NCBI RefSeq assembly: GCF_900086715.1
Contig: NZ_FLKH01000012.1
Location: 186,001-250,000 of the forward strand
DNA: 64,000 nt
Reading direction: 5' to 3'
From: Gracilibacillus timonensis
Lineage (GTDB): Bacteria; Bacillota; Bacilli; Bacillales; Amphibacillaceae
The position numbers and the translations under genes are program-made. The notes below the pieces were generated by a model that was given only the letters and a program-made list of their open reading frames with translations, made no database searches and had not been told where the DNA came from. Shown piece by piece: positions 47,101 to 56,850 of the stretch; within the stretch, counting starts at the first letter, position 1; each line of letters begins with the position of its first letter.

Positions 47101-48252
47101 ATGGCTAAAGATAATTTTATCATTGCAGAAGAAGATTGGTCCCTCCATCGAAAAGGATTCGATGATCAAAAGCGTCACCAAGACAAAATAAAGGAAGTAA
47201 TGAAGAAGAAGTTACCAGATATGATTAGTGAGGAAAGCATCATCATGTCTAAGGGTAAAGAGATTATTCGAATACCAATCCGTTCGTTAGATGAGTATAA
47301 GATCCGTTATAATCATTCCACCAAACAACACGTGGGTCAAGGCAAGGGAGATAGTCAAATAGGCGACGTTGTTGCACAAAGCCCTGAGCAGGCAAAAAAG
47401 GGACAACAACCCGGCAATGCAGGTGATCAGCCAGGAAGTGATTATTATGAAGCAGAAGTAGATTTTGAAACCTTAGAAGAAACTTTTTTTGCAGAACTTA
47501 CCTTGCCTAACTTAAAAGAGAAAGAGAAGGAGAATATTACGATCACCGATGTAGAATTTCGTGATATTCGTAAAAAAGGTTTAATTGGTAATATCGATAA
47601 GAAAAGAACAATGCTTGCTTCCTACAAACGCAATGCCTTGGAAGGGAATCCATCGTTTATGCCGATTTATCCGGATGACCTGCGTTTTAAGACATGGGAT
47701 CATATAGAAAAGCCGGAATCAAAGGCGGTTGTACTCGCTTTAATGGATACAAGCGGATCGATGGGAATTTGGGAAAAGTATGTGGCAAGAAGCTTTTACT
47801 TTTGGATGACCCGTTTTCTAAAAAAGAAATACGAAACCGTCGATGTGGAGTTTATCGCTCATCATACGGAAGCGAAGGTAGTTGATGAGGAATCCTTTTT
47901 CACCAAAGGAGAGAGCGGTGGAACCATTTGTTCATCGGCGTATAGAAAGGCATTAGAGCTAATAGAAAATAAATACCCAGCAAGTCGTTATAATATCTAT
48001 GTATTTCATTTTTCAGATGGGGATAATCTCACATCTGATAACCGCCGATCGATTCAAGCAGTGCAGCAATTATTAGAAGAGGCTAGTTTGTTCGGTTATG
48101 GTGAAGTGAATCAATATAATCGTTTTTCTACACTCATGCAAGCCTTTAAAGAAATTGATCATTCTCATTTTAAGAAATATATGTTGCGTAATAAAGCCGA
48201 TGTATATTATGCGATGAAGCATTTCTTTCATACCGCTCCAACTAGAGAGTGA
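47101..48252 (+). CDS. yhbH: YhbH sporulation protein (DUF444, VWA-like)
   Basis: 383 residues. The central region carries a von Willebrand A metal site, [20 protein letters not shown], and [10 protein letters not shown]. The N-terminal [20 protein letters not shown] is diagnostic. YhbH/YeaH proteins act with PrkA; both are sporulation proteins in bacilli. GGAGG is 8 nt before the ATG. Here it stands 17.5 kb from prkA, behind the minisatellite. Confidence 0.95.
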   Translation: MAKDNFIIAEEDWSLHRKGFDDQKRHQDKIKEVMKKKLPDMISEESIIMSKGKEIIRIPIRSLDEYKIRYNHSTKQHVGQGKGDSQIGDVVAQSPEQAKKGQQPGNAGDQPGSDYYEAEVDFETLEETFFAELTLPNLKEKEKENITITDVEFRDIRKKGLIGNIDKKRTMLASYKRNALEGNPSFMPIYPDDLRFKTWDHIEKPESKAVVLALMDTSGSMGIWEKYVARSFYFWMTRFLKKKYETVDVEFIAHHTEAKVVDEESFFTKGESGGTICSSAYRKALELIENKYPASRYNIYVFHFSDGDNLTSDNRRSIQAVQQLLEEASLFGYGEVNQYNRFSTLMQAFKEIDHSHFKKYMLRNKADVYYAMKHFFHTAPTRE

Positions 48253-48371
48253 AACGGCTTACAGATTGTAAAAAATTTCTCAAAAAAAATAATATGCTGC
48301 TCCTCTTTTTCATGCTAGAATGAAGATGAAACACCCATTAATTTCTAACCATGTTGGAGGAGGAGCAGTAT

Positions 48372-49553
48372 ATGAGTATTTTATTAGGATTAGTAGCTAT
48401 TATTCTTCTATTAGGTATCGCCTATCTCATGTCGAACAATCGAAAGCGCATTAATTATGTAGGAATCGGTGTTATGCTAGTTGCACAGGCCATTACGACG
48501 GCTTTTATGTTTATGACAACCATCGGTGAAACCATTATCAATAAAATATCCGCACTGTTTAATAAACTCATTGAATTCGGAACGAGCGGTGTGGATTTTG
48601 TTCTAGGTGGGATAGAAGGAGAAGGTGTCTTCTTTTTTAATGTGGCATTGATCATTATTTTCTTTTCTACCATCTTATCGGTATTAACCTATTTGAAAAT
48701 ATTGCCCATTATTATCAAGTATTTTGGGTGGTTTATTTCGAAAATAACGGGACTGCCGAAAATCGAATCGTTTAATGCGGTAAACAGTATGTTTTTCGGT
48801 CAATCAGAGGCGCTATTAGCGGTTAAATCGCAATTCCATCATTTATCCGATAATCGACTTTATATTGTGAGTGCTTCGGCGATGGGATCGGTATCTGCTT
48901 CTATTGTCGGTGCTTATCTGCAAATGCTGCCTGCACAATATGTATTGGTTGCAATACCGCTTAATATGTTTAGCGCCCTCATCATGGCATCGATCATTGC
49001 ACCAGTGAAGGTGGAAAAAGATGATGATGAAGTAGATGTGAAGAATGTTTCAGAGGCAAAAAGTTTATTTGAAGCAATGGGAACTGGTGCTTTAGACGGT
49101 GGGAAGATCGCATTAATTGTTTCGGCTATGCTGATTGCCTTTATCGCAGCTCTAGAGTTGGTTAACTGGGTCTTTGCAGCAATTTTTGCTGGGACAACCC
49201 TTCAAGATGTACTTGGTTATGTGATTGCTCCATTGGCTTATTTGATGGGCATTGCGCCAGGGGAATTACTGCAATCAGGTAGTATTATGGGGACAAAGAT
49301 TATTACCAATGAGTTTGTGGCAATGGGTGAATTGCAGGCGATAATGGGAGATTTATCGGAGAAAACAATAGGGATTGTGACTGTCTTTCTGACTAGCTTT
49401 GCCAATTTTAGTTCGATCGGCATCATTGCAGGCTCGGTTCAAGGTATTGATAGTGAGAAAGGGAAAGCCGTGTCGCGCTTTGGTATGAAGCTGTTAATTG
49501 GAGCTACCTTAGCATCTGCCTTATCTGCTACCATGGCTGGATTGTTTTTATAA
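48372..49553 (+). CDS. nupC: Concentrative nucleoside transporter NupC
   Basis: 393 residues with about ten membrane segments. CNT motifs include LPKIESFNAVNSMFFGQSEA and NEFVAMGELQAI followed by TSFANFSSIGI. It imports nucleosides with protons or sodium. ATG 48372 has GGAGGAGGAG 6 nt upstream; an earlier in-frame ATG at 48351 lies before that site. Single-gene unit. Confidence 0.92.
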   Translation: MSILLGLVAIILLLGIAYLMSNNRKRINYVGIGVMLVAQAITTAFMFMTTIGETIINKISALFNKLIEFGTSGVDFVLGGIEGEGVFFFNVALIIIFFSTILSVLTYLKILPIIIKYFGWFISKITGLPKIESFNAVNSMFFGQSEALLAVKSQFHHLSDNRLYIVSASAMGSVSASIVGAYLQMLPAQYVLVAIPLNMFSALIMASIIAPVKVEKDDDEVDVKNVSEAKSLFEAMGTGALDGGKIALIVSAMLIAFIAALELVNWVFAAIFAGTTLQDVLGYVIAPLAYLMGIAPGELLQSGSIMGTKIITNEFVAMGELQAIMGDLSEKTIGIVTVFLTSFANFSSIGIIAGSVQGIDSEKGKAVSRFGMKLLIGATLASALSATMAGLFL

Positions 49554-49601
49554 GTATCATCATTAAGAAAAAACGAGCAAACTCTGCTACCCTAGATACG
49601 G

Positions 49602-49640
49602 ACTCTCGGTTCGTTCAAGGTCAAAATTGTTCCACATCCT
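49602..49640. repeat. Dispersed repeat fragment matching 62633-62668 inverted
   Basis: CAAGGTCAAAAT and CCACATCCT at 49616-49640 match the reverse complement of 62633-62657 at 22 of 25 positions, and similarity continues into ACTC..GTTCG. The rest of the 49554-49885 gap holds a terminator and the aldehyde dehydrogenase leader. Confidence 0.5.
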
Positions 49641-49715
49641 ATCCTATCAAGAATGCCAATGCTATAGTTCCTGTATCAGCATGAAGGGTGAACCCCGACT
49701 CAAGCAATGAAGCGA

Positions 49716-49755
49716 AAATAATCCCTCACAAAACTGCAGTGAGGGGTTATTTTTT
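49716..49755 (+). terminator. Rho-independent terminator downstream of nupC
   Basis: AATAATCCCTCAC pairs with GTGAGGGGTTATT, followed by TTTTT, 170 bp after the nupC stop. Confidence 0.85.
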
Positions 49756-49885
49756 ATGATCCAATAGGAATAAAGACTGTATCTATTTAAACTTTAAATC
49801 TTTACAGGAAACGATCTAATGGTTTACTGCAAAAAAGAAAGTGGAATACTGTTAATAAACAATCAAAAAAGAGGTGTCTAGCACG

Positions 49886-51310
49886 ATGAAACATTTTCAA
49901 TTATTTATTGATGGAGAATGGACGGACTCCAGTGAGACGATTGACGTTTTAGATAAATATACGCAAACATTATATGCAACGGTAGCGAAAGCTGATGAAC
50001 AGCTGGTAGACAAAGCAATAGCCAGTGCTACCAAAGCATTTAGTGAGCAACAATTAACGCCATTTGAACGATATCAAATATTGCACAAGGCATCAACACT
50101 CATTAGCGAGCAAAAAGACGAGCTTGCGATGATTATTACCAAAGAAGCAGGGAAGCCTTTAAAGCAGGCACAAACAGAAATTGATCGTACGTCTCTTACC
50201 TTTCTATGGGCTGCAGAGGAGGCAAAGCGGATTCATGGGGAAGGTGTTCCAGTAGAAGCGGCACCAGGTTCGGAAAATAGAATGGCATTTACCATCAAGG
50301 TTCCTGTTGGGGTTGTTGGTGCGATCAGCCCGTTTAATTTTCCAATGAATTTAGTTGCTCATAAGCTAGCGCCAGCCTTGGCTGCAGGAAATGCCGTTGT
50401 GTTAAAACCAGCGAGCAAAACACCGGTTTCCGCGCTTAAGTTAGCCAGAATTTTAGAGGAAGCAGGTCTGCCTAAGGGATTACTCCAAGTTATCGCGGGT
50501 TCTGGTTCAACCGTCGGCAATCAAATGATGAAGGATAAACGCATTGCTTTATACACGTTCACAGGCAGTGCAGAGGTCGGTTTGAAATTAAAACAAGAGA
50601 CCGGTTTAAACCGGTTGATCTTGGAGCTGGGGAATAATTCACCAGTAATTGTGGATAAGGAAGCGGATATTGCGTTGGCTGCAAAAACCCTTGCCGCACA
50701 ATCCTTTGCCTTTGCCGGGCAAGTCTGTATCTCGGTTCAGCGGATTTATGTCGATGAAGCGATAAAACAAGCATTTATCGAAAAATTAACTGAAGAAATG
50801 CAGCATCTAAAAGTGGGAAATCCAGCTGATGTTGATACAGATGTCGGTCCGATGATTGATGAAAAAGAAGCGGAAAGAGCAGAAACATGGATAATGGAAG
50901 CACAAAAAGATGGCGCAGAAGTCATCCATGGAGGACAACGCCATGGAGCGCTATTGGAACCAACCATTATTTCAAATGTAACCAAAGACATGCGAGTTGT
51001 TTGTGAGGAAATCTTTGCACCCGTCGCCAGTATTATAAGCTATACCGATCTAGAATCATGTATAAGGGAAATCAACCAGTCTCCCTATGGTTTACAAGGT
51101 GGTATTTTCACTCAAAATATCGATACGGCTTACTATGCAGCTAAACACGTGGAAGTTGGCGGCTTTATGATTAACGATGGCTCTCAATATCGGGTAGATT
51201 TGATGCCGTATGGTGGTGTGAAAGATAGTGGTAACGGTAAAGAAGGTCCGAAATATTCGATCAATGAAATGACAGAAGAAAGGTTAATCGTGATGAATTT
51301 GAAGGTGTAG
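49886..51310 (+). CDS. NAD(P)-dependent aldehyde dehydrogenase
   Basis: 474 residues. Motifs are GAISPFNFPMNLVAHKLAPALAAGN, FTGSAEVG, the catalytic Glu in ILELGNNSPVIV and catalytic Cys in FAFAGQVCISVQRIY, with EEIFAPVASI. It oxidises an aldehyde to the acid; it is closest in style to the lactaldehyde, succinate-semialdehyde and non-phosphorylating GAPDH-like group, so the substrate is open. ATG 49886 follows GAGGTG by 9 nt; a GTG at 49874 overlaps that site. Confidence 0.9.
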   Translation: MKHFQLFIDGEWTDSSETIDVLDKYTQTLYATVAKADEQLVDKAIASATKAFSEQQLTPFERYQILHKASTLISEQKDELAMIITKEAGKPLKQAQTEIDRTSLTFLWAAEEAKRIHGEGVPVEAAPGSENRMAFTIKVPVGVVGAISPFNFPMNLVAHKLAPALAAGNAVVLKPASKTPVSALKLARILEEAGLPKGLLQVIAGSGSTVGNQMMKDKRIALYTFTGSAEVGLKLKQETGLNRLILELGNNSPVIVDKEADIALAAKTLAAQSFAFAGQVCISVQRIYVDEAIKQAFIEKLTEEMQHLKVGNPADVDTDVGPMIDEKEAERAETWIMEAQKDGAEVIHGGQRHGALLEPTIISNVTKDMRVVCEEIFAPVASIISYTDLESCIREINQSPYGLQGGIFTQNIDTAYYAAKHVEVGGFMINDGSQYRVDLMPYGGVKDSGNGKEGPKYSINEMTEERLIVMNLKV

Positions 51311-51330
51311 CATTCCGCTGCACCTTCAAA
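51298..51330. terminator. Hairpin between convergent ALDH and MATE genes
   Basis: GAAGGTGTAGC pairs with GCTGCACCTTC. It overlaps the ALDH stop codon and lies just beyond the MATE stop. T tracts are weak. Confidence 0.55.
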
Positions 51331-51333
51331 TGT

Positions 51334-52698
51334 TTAAGATTCAGCTATCTTTACTCTCTTCGCTTTATTTTGTAAGTAGTACATTCTGCCAAACAAGGTA
51401 ATCGCTCCGGCAAAGAGTCCGATGATTAAGCCAAGCCAGTAACCAAAGGCGTCAAGACTTGTATAATGGGCAAATAGCCACCCACTTGGCAATCCGATCA
51501 GCCAATAGGAGACAAGCGACATCCAAAAGGTAATATTAACATCCTTATACCCCCTGAGTATTCCTTGAACCGGGGCGCCAACTGCGTCTGCAAATTGAAA
51601 GAAAATCGCGTAATAAAGAAATTGTTTGGTTAATGCCAATACCTCCGGATGATCACTATATAATCGAGCGATTGGATCATCGAGTAGATAAATAACAGCC
51701 CCAGCTAAGACAGCAACTACAATTCCGGAAGCAATCCCGATGTAGGAATAAACCCTGGCATCGCGAGCTCGATTGGCACCTATCTCAAAGCCGACGGTAA
51801 TCGTTAACGTCATGGCGATACTAAGTGGGATCATATAAAGTAATGATTCAAAGTTCATGGCCGCTTGATGTGCAGCAATCGTATTAGTACTATACACACT
51901 TAGCATAAAAGTGACGGCAGAGAAAATACTAACTTCGAAAAAAATGGAAAAACCAATGGGCACGCCTAATTTTAAATGAGCTAACCATTCTTTTACATCC
52001 GGTTTCCGTAAACGGCGAAAAATATGATGTTCACGGAAAGGACGGACATAATGGACAATCCAGATAGCAATGATTGCGTTAATAAAGAAGGTTAAACCAG
52101 AAGCTACGCCAGCTCCAATACCTCCTAGGGCAGGAAATCCCCAATTGCCGAAAATAAACAAGTAGTTCAGTAAAATATTAATGGGAAGAGATATTAAGAT
52201 AATAATCATTGATAATCGTGTTTGTCCTAATCCATCCATATAAGATCGCAATAGATTATAGACAAATAATGGAATGATACCCAGCCCAATCGAGATAATA
52301 TAATATTTTGCTACATAAGCCACCCTGTCTTCCAAATCCATTAATGATAAAATAGGTTCTAACAGAAAAATAGCCACCACCGTTACAGTAACACCTATAG
52401 CAACTGCTAAATAGAGACCTTGCTGTACGGTGAAGGGGATCTTTTCTTGCTGTTTAGCCCCGGAAAATTGAGCAACAACTGGCGATATGGCCATTAAAAT
52501 CCCAACAACCATCATTTCAACAGGAACAAATAGACTAGAGCCTATAGCCACCCCAGCAAGATCAGCCGGACCAGCTTGACCAGACATAATCGTATCAAAA
52601 AAGTTCATTAAATACATACTTACTTGCGTGATTAGAATAGGTATCAGTATAATCAAAAAGAGTCTTATTTTTTCTTTAAGCGTTTTGGTTTGAAACAT
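51334..52698 (-). CDS. MATE family multidrug/sodium antiporter (NorM-like)
   Basis: 454 residues with twelve membrane segments in two homologous halves. Motifs are FFDTIMSGQAGPADLAGVAIGSS (helix 1-2 region), PVVAQFSGAKQ and, in the second half, AAHQAAMNFESLLYMIPLSIAM. It exports cationic drugs or metabolites using sodium or protons. An AAGGAAG sequence precedes the start at 52698. It is divergent from the MurG-like gene with about 110 bp between. Confidence 0.92.
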   Translation of the reverse strand: MFQTKTLKEKIRLFLIILIPILITQVSMYLMNFFDTIMSGQAGPADLAGVAIGSSLFVPVEMMVVGILMAISPVVAQFSGAKQQEKIPFTVQQGLYLAVAIGVTVTVVAIFLLEPILSLMDLEDRVAYVAKYYIISIGLGIIPLFVYNLLRSYMDGLGQTRLSMIIILISLPINILLNYLFIFGNWGFPALGGIGAGVASGLTFFINAIIAIWIVHYVRPFREHHIFRRLRKPDVKEWLAHLKLGVPIGFSIFFEVSIFSAVTFMLSVYSTNTIAAHQAAMNFESLLYMIPLSIAMTLTITVGFEIGANRARDARVYSYIGIASGIVVAVLAGAVIYLLDDPIARLYSDHPEVLALTKQFLYYAIFFQFADAVGAPVQGILRGYKDVNITFWMSLVSYWLIGLPSGWLFAHYTSLDAFGYWLGLIIGLFAGAITLFGRMYYLQNKAKRVKIAES

Positions 52699-52816
52699 GA
52701 TGTATCTTCCTTTTTGTTAGTGAAATAAAAAGATACAAAAAGCACAGCGTGATGCCGTATTTTTTGCACATAAGCTAGAGGGATTATAACATATATTGTG
52801 AATAGAGAGGTTGGAT

Positions 52817-53893
52817 TTGCATATGGAACGTAAACAAATTATTTTCACTGGTGGTGGATCAGCCGGCCATGTCATGGTTAATTTGGCGATTATCCCTGTT
52901 TTCCTCGAAGAAGGCTGGCAGGTGGATTATATCGGGTCTCATAACGGAATCGAGAAATCTTTGATAGAGCCAATAGAAGGGGTGACCTATCACCCTATTT
53001 CAACGGGAAAGCTACGTCGCTATTTCTCTAAGGAAAATTTCAAGGATCCTTTCAAAGTCATGAAAGGGACGATACAAGCTGCTCGCATTATTGGAAAGAA
53101 AAAGCCGGTGGTGATTTTTTCTAAAGGAGGATTTGTTTCGGTACCTGTACTAGTCGCTGCAAGGCTGCGTCGTGTTCCAGCGGTTATTCATGAATCCGAT
53201 TATACACCTGGATTGGCGAATAAACTCGCGATTCCCTTTGCGAAAAAAGTGCTTGCCACTTTTCCAGAGACGATGAAATATCTTCCTGCAGATAAGGGGG
53301 AATGGGTTGGAGCAGTCGTTCGCGAGGCGTTATATACAGGCAGTCGTGAAAGAGGATTTGCTTTTACCGGTTTTACTTCTGGAAAGAATGTACTTATGGT
53401 GATGGGTGGTAGTAACGGTTCACAAAAGGTAAATCAGGCTGTAAGGGATGGGCTAGAACAGCTACTGAAAGAGTTCCAGATCGTACATATCTGTGGTAAA
53501 GGTAATATCGATCACTCGATACAAGAAGAAGGCTACCGACAATACGAATATATACAGGACGAACTTCAGGATTTATTAGCGATAACGGATATGGTTTGTT
53601 CCCGGGCTGGGTCTAATTCTATCTTTGAATTCCTTGCTTTGAACAAGCCGATGCTCTTGATTCCTTTATCCCTGCAAGCGAGCCGAGGAGATCAAATTGT
53701 CAATGCTGAGTCTTTTGAAAAGCAAGGATATGCTCAGGTATTGCAAGAAGAAGCGTTAACGACAGAATCCTTGATCCGTTCACTAAAACAGCTAAAAGCA
53801 GGTAAAATTACTATGAAAGAAAAAATGATGGCTTATCATGCTAGCGAGGCAAAAGAAAAAGTCATTAATACCATTAAACAACAAGCAAAATAA
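52817..53893 (+). CDS. MurG-like N-acetylglucosaminyltransferase, orphan copy
   Basis: About 358 residues of GT28 type. The N-terminal loop is FTGGGSAGHVMVNLAIIP, where canonical MurG has GGGTGGHV; VIHESDYTPGLANKLAIPFA and the second glycine loop VMGGSNGSQKVN are present, as is the UDP-sugar site VCSRAGSNSIFEFLAL. MurG adds GlcNAc to lipid I to make lipid II. It is not in a division/cell-wall cluster, so it is likely a second, divergent copy as seen in some bacilli. TTG 52817 has AGAGG with 6-nt spacing; ATG 52823 is the alternative. Confidence 0.82.
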   Translation: MHMERKQIIFTGGGSAGHVMVNLAIIPVFLEEGWQVDYIGSHNGIEKSLIEPIEGVTYHPISTGKLRRYFSKENFKDPFKVMKGTIQAARIIGKKKPVVIFSKGGFVSVPVLVAARLRRVPAVIHESDYTPGLANKLAIPFAKKVLATFPETMKYLPADKGEWVGAVVREALYTGSRERGFAFTGFTSGKNVLMVMGGSNGSQKVNQAVRDGLEQLLKEFQIVHICGKGNIDHSIQEEGYRQYEYIQDELQDLLAITDMVCSRAGSNSIFEFLALNKPMLLIPLSLQASRGDQIVNAESFEKQGYAQVLQEEALTTESLIRSLKQLKAGKITMKEKMMAYHASEAKEKVINTIKQQAK

Positions 53894-53955
53894 GTCTTTT
53901 ATTTTGGTTAAGCTTGGCTATTATATTAAAATAGTGGAAAAGGAGGCAATGATCT

Positions 53956-54786
53956 ATGAGTTTAACGAGCACATTAACACTAAACAATGGTACGAAGATT
54001 CCAGCAATCGGATTAGGTGTCTACAAAGCAGAGCCTGGGGATGAGGTCTATTATGCGGTACGGTCTGCGCTAGAACTAGGCTATCGTCATATCGATACGG
54101 CCTCCCTCTATGCCAATGAAGAAGGAGTAGGGCAGGCAATTAAGGACAGTGGTATTCCTCGTGAAGAATTGTTTGTAACCACCAAAGTTTGGAATGATGA
54201 ACAAGGGTTTAAAGAAACCAAAGAAGCCTTCCAACGCAGCTTAGAGCAACTTCAGATGGATTATGTCGATTTATATCTAGTCCATTGGCCAGTGACAGGA
54301 AAGTTTATCGAGACATATAAGGCATTGGAAGATATTTATCGCAGCGGTCAGGCGAAAGCAATTGGGGTAAGTAATTTTGAACCGCATCATTTAGAGGAGT
54401 TGCTAAAGGAAACGAAAATCGTTCCTGCCGTAAATCAAGTTGAATTACATCCACAACTGCAGCAGAAGGAAGTGCGTGCCTTTGGCGAGGCCCATCAAAT
54501 CCTGACAGAAGCATGGGCGCCTTTAGGAAAAGCCCGTTATTTTGATCATCCTGTCTTAACAGAACTGGCTGAAAAATACGATAAAAAGCCGTCTCAGATT
54601 ATCGTACGCTGGCAGTACCAAAGCGGGATAATCACCATCCCAAAATCGGTTCATAAAGAACGCCAGCAAGAAAATGTAGATATCTTTGATTTTGAACTTT
54701 CTGCAAAAGATATTCACAAAATAGAACAGATGGACGCAAATTATCGCTTAGGTAAACATCCAGATGAGTTTGATTATGAGGCGTGA
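53956..54786 (+). CDS. Aldo/keto reductase (YvgN/YtbE-like glyoxal reductase)
   Basis: 276 residues. The AKR tetrad is visible: Asp and Tyr in YRHIDTASLYANE, Lys in VTTKVWN, His in LYLVHWPV. KAIGVSNF and IIVRWQYQSGIITIPKS are the AKR signatures. It reduces aldehydes such as methylglyoxal with NADPH in the cytoplasm. AAAGGAGG precedes the ATG. Physiological substrate not certain. Confidence 0.92.
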   Translation: MSLTSTLTLNNGTKIPAIGLGVYKAEPGDEVYYAVRSALELGYRHIDTASLYANEEGVGQAIKDSGIPREELFVTTKVWNDEQGFKETKEAFQRSLEQLQMDYVDLYLVHWPVTGKFIETYKALEDIYRSGQAKAIGVSNFEPHHLEELLKETKIVPAVNQVELHPQLQQKEVRAFGEAHQILTEAWAPLGKARYFDHPVLTELAEKYDKKPSQIIVRWQYQSGIITIPKSVHKERQQENVDIFDFELSAKDIHKIEQMDANYRLGKHPDEFDYEA

Positions 54787-54809
54787 TCTGTGAACTGAGA
54801 ATATAAATA

Positions 54810-54857
54810 AGACTGTCGTCTAGGTGGTTGAAGAAACCATCCAACTGGCGACAGTCT
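54810..54857. terminator. Terminator between aldo/keto reductase and carbonic anhydrase
   Basis: AGACTGTCG and CGACAGTCT form the outer stem, with an inner GGTTG/AACC pairing, followed by GTTTTTT. It serves the plus-strand gene and lies beyond the stop of the convergent gene. Confidence 0.8.
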
Positions 54858-54865
54858 GTTTTTTC

Positions 54866-55411
54866 TTAGTACCCTTTCTGCACAAGATCAAGCTTACCTG
54901 TTTTCGGATCAATAACCAGACCGTGCACAGGAACGTCTGCTGGGAGAAGCGGATGGTTTTCGATCGTCTGGACGGATTGTTTCACGGAGTCGTTGACATC
55001 TTCAAAACCATTCAGCCATTCCTCTGGCGCCTTATCAAGACGATCAATCGCTGTTTGGTCAATCCCTCTTTCCTTCATCAATTCTACAAAACCATCAGAT
55101 TCAAGCCCTGTCATACCACAACGATGGTGCCCGATTACAAACACTTCATCTGCTTGCAAAGCGTGGATGGCAACTAGAATACTCTTCATCACACTATCAT
55201 AAGGGTCTTTCAAAATGGCACCAGCATTCTTAACCATTTTGACGTCTCCATTTTTGAGGTTTAAGGCCTGCGGCAATAATTCAATGAGGCGAGTATCCAT
55301 ACAGGTAAAAATAACGGCTCGTTTGTTTGGGATTTTATCCGTTACGTAGCGCTCATATCCTTTTTCCTCTACAAATTTCTCATTAAATGCCAGTATGTCA
55401 TCTAATAACAT
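54866..55411 (-). CDS. Beta-class carbonic anhydrase
   Basis: 181 residues. Zinc ligands Cys37 (FTCMDTRL, with Asp39), His95 and Cys98 (VIGHHRCGM) follow the beta-CA pattern, and KNAGAI is present. It interconverts CO2 and bicarbonate in the cytoplasm. It resembles the short YtiB-type enzymes of bacilli. A GGAG-like site precedes the start on the reverse strand. Confidence 0.93.
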   Translation of the reverse strand: MLLDDILAFNEKFVEEKGYERYVTDKIPNKRAVIFTCMDTRLIELLPQALNLKNGDVKMVKNAGAILKDPYDSVMKSILVAIHALQADEVFVIGHHRCGMTGLESDGFVELMKERGIDQTAIDRLDKAPEEWLNGFEDVNDSVKQSVQTIENHPLLPADVPVHGLVIDPKTGKLDLVQKGY

Positions 55412-55564
55412 CCTATCACTCCTCTATCTTTACTTTAGTTACGAATTCAAAAACCAAAAAAAAATATATATGTTTTTTGTCGGATTTTGAACAACCTCTT
55501 TTAGTTTATCATTGTAATCAATAAAATGGTATAATAATGCTGTCAAATCGTCAGAGGATGGTGG

Positions 55565-56383
55565 ATGATGAAGAACACCGACGACCAAACGAATGATATC
55601 ATTGATAAGGATTTATATGAAGATATTGAACCTGAAGAAATGTATGTGCTTATTGAGGAAGAGCGTCGTAAACTTCAAGAACGAGAGCAGCAAGAAGAAG
55701 AACAGCCTAAAAAACGTTTTCCTAGATGGATTTTCTGGCTGATTGCTGTTGTTATGTTTATTCAAGTCATTGCGATTTTTCCGCAGACTTTTTCCATACC
55801 AGCTATTCAATTTCTCCAGACATCGATCGCTATGATGCAAGATGATGCCGTTAAGCAATATCGGGAGGCCGTTGTTGTCATTGAAGGAGCTGATAACAAA
55901 GGGACAGGATTTGCTATTTCAGAGGATGGCTATGTTATAACGAATCATCATGTAATTGAAGATCAACCAAACATAACGGTCGCTTTCGCAGATGAAGGGT
56001 TGTTTCAAGGAGAAGTAGTGGCGTCTTTTCCCCAGATTGATCTGGCTCTGTTAGATGTGGAAGGTTCCGGTTTGCCCCATTTACCATTAAGTCAGCAAGC
56101 ACAGCCAGAGACAGTGGAAGAAGTGACGTTTATTGGTAATCCACTACAATTTAATGGTATAGCTAATCAAGGAGATATTATTGGTTCGATTACCTTATCT
56201 TCTTGGGAGAAGCCTGTGTATATGTTGGACGCGCCGGTTTATCGGGGAAATAGCGGCAGCCCGGTTATTGATGATCAAGGTGAGGTAATAGCCGTTATTT
56301 TTGCCACCTTGAACCATGATGAATATGGAAAAATAGGGTTAGCCGTTCCGATTGATTATTTTCACGAATTATGGAACGAATGA
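55565..56383 (+). CDS. Membrane-anchored trypsin-like serine protease (HtrA-like, no PDZ)
   Basis: 272 residues. An acidic, highly charged cytoplasmic N-terminus (about 1-52, rich in E, R and Q) is followed by one membrane helix (54-72) and an extracytoplasmic S1C protease domain with His129 (ITNHHVIED), Asp159 (PQIDLALLDV) and Ser230 (YRGNSGSPVID). Unlike HtrA/HtrB it ends without a PDZ domain. It probably handles misfolded or specific surface proteins. Two adjacent ATGs (55565, 55568) are possible starts. Confidence 0.88.
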   Translation: MMKNTDDQTNDIIDKDLYEDIEPEEMYVLIEEERRKLQEREQQEEEQPKKRFPRWIFWLIAVVMFIQVIAIFPQTFSIPAIQFLQTSIAMMQDDAVKQYREAVVVIEGADNKGTGFAISEDGYVITNHHVIEDQPNITVAFADEGLFQGEVVASFPQIDLALLDVEGSGLPHLPLSQQAQPETVEEVTFIGNPLQFNGIANQGDIIGSITLSSWEKPVYMLDAPVYRGNSGSPVIDDQGEVIAVIFATLNHDEYGKIGLAVPIDYFHELWNE

Positions 56384-56422
56384 AAGGGTCTGTAATCTAC
56401 TATTAGGTTATAGACCCTTTTT
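56383..56422 (+). terminator. Rho-independent terminator after the serine protease gene
   Basis: AAAGGGTCTGTA pairs with TATAGACCCTTT with TTT following, directly behind the stop codon. Confidence 0.85.
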
Positions 56423-56493
56423 GTATGGAACTTTGGGTGAACGAGCTTGGATCAATCAGGCACAAATCCATGAATAATATGCCAGGAAGCTGA

Positions 56494-56850
56494 ATCTAAC
56501 AGACAAAAAAACGGTGGATCACGAAATGTTGTCCGTAAGAACGGATCTAACAGACAAAAAATCGCTAAATCACGAAATGTTGTCCGTAAGAACGGATCTA
56601 ACAGACAAAAAATCGCTAAATCACGAAATGTTGTCCGTAAGAATGGATCTAACAGACAAAAAATCGCTAAATCACGAAATGTTGTCCGTAAGAACAGATC
56701 TAACAGACAAAAAATCGCTAAATCACGAAATGTTGTCCGTAAGAATGAATCTAACAGACAAAAAAACGCTAAATCACGAAATTGTGTCCGTAAGAATGGA
56801 TCTAACGGAAAAAAAACCGCTAAATCACAAAACACTGTCTGTAAGAATGA
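56494..56850. repeat. 51-bp minisatellite B, seven units
   Basis: Units begin at 56494, 56545, 56596, 56647, 56698, 56749 and 56800 (ATCTAACAGACAAAAAATCG...TTGTCCGTAAGAACGG). Copies 2-5 are almost identical; the outer ones diverge. Each unit contains a small dyad TCCGT-AAGA-ACGGA. Open frames of 113 and 141 codons through it are products of the period being a multiple of 3. The 300 bp from 56860 to the sigI start show only AT-rich promoter-like sequence. Confidence 0.92.

Noticed and set aside
46768-56850. Possible CRISPR arrays
   Set aside because: The units are contiguous with no unique spacers and a 51-bp period; no cas genes are present.
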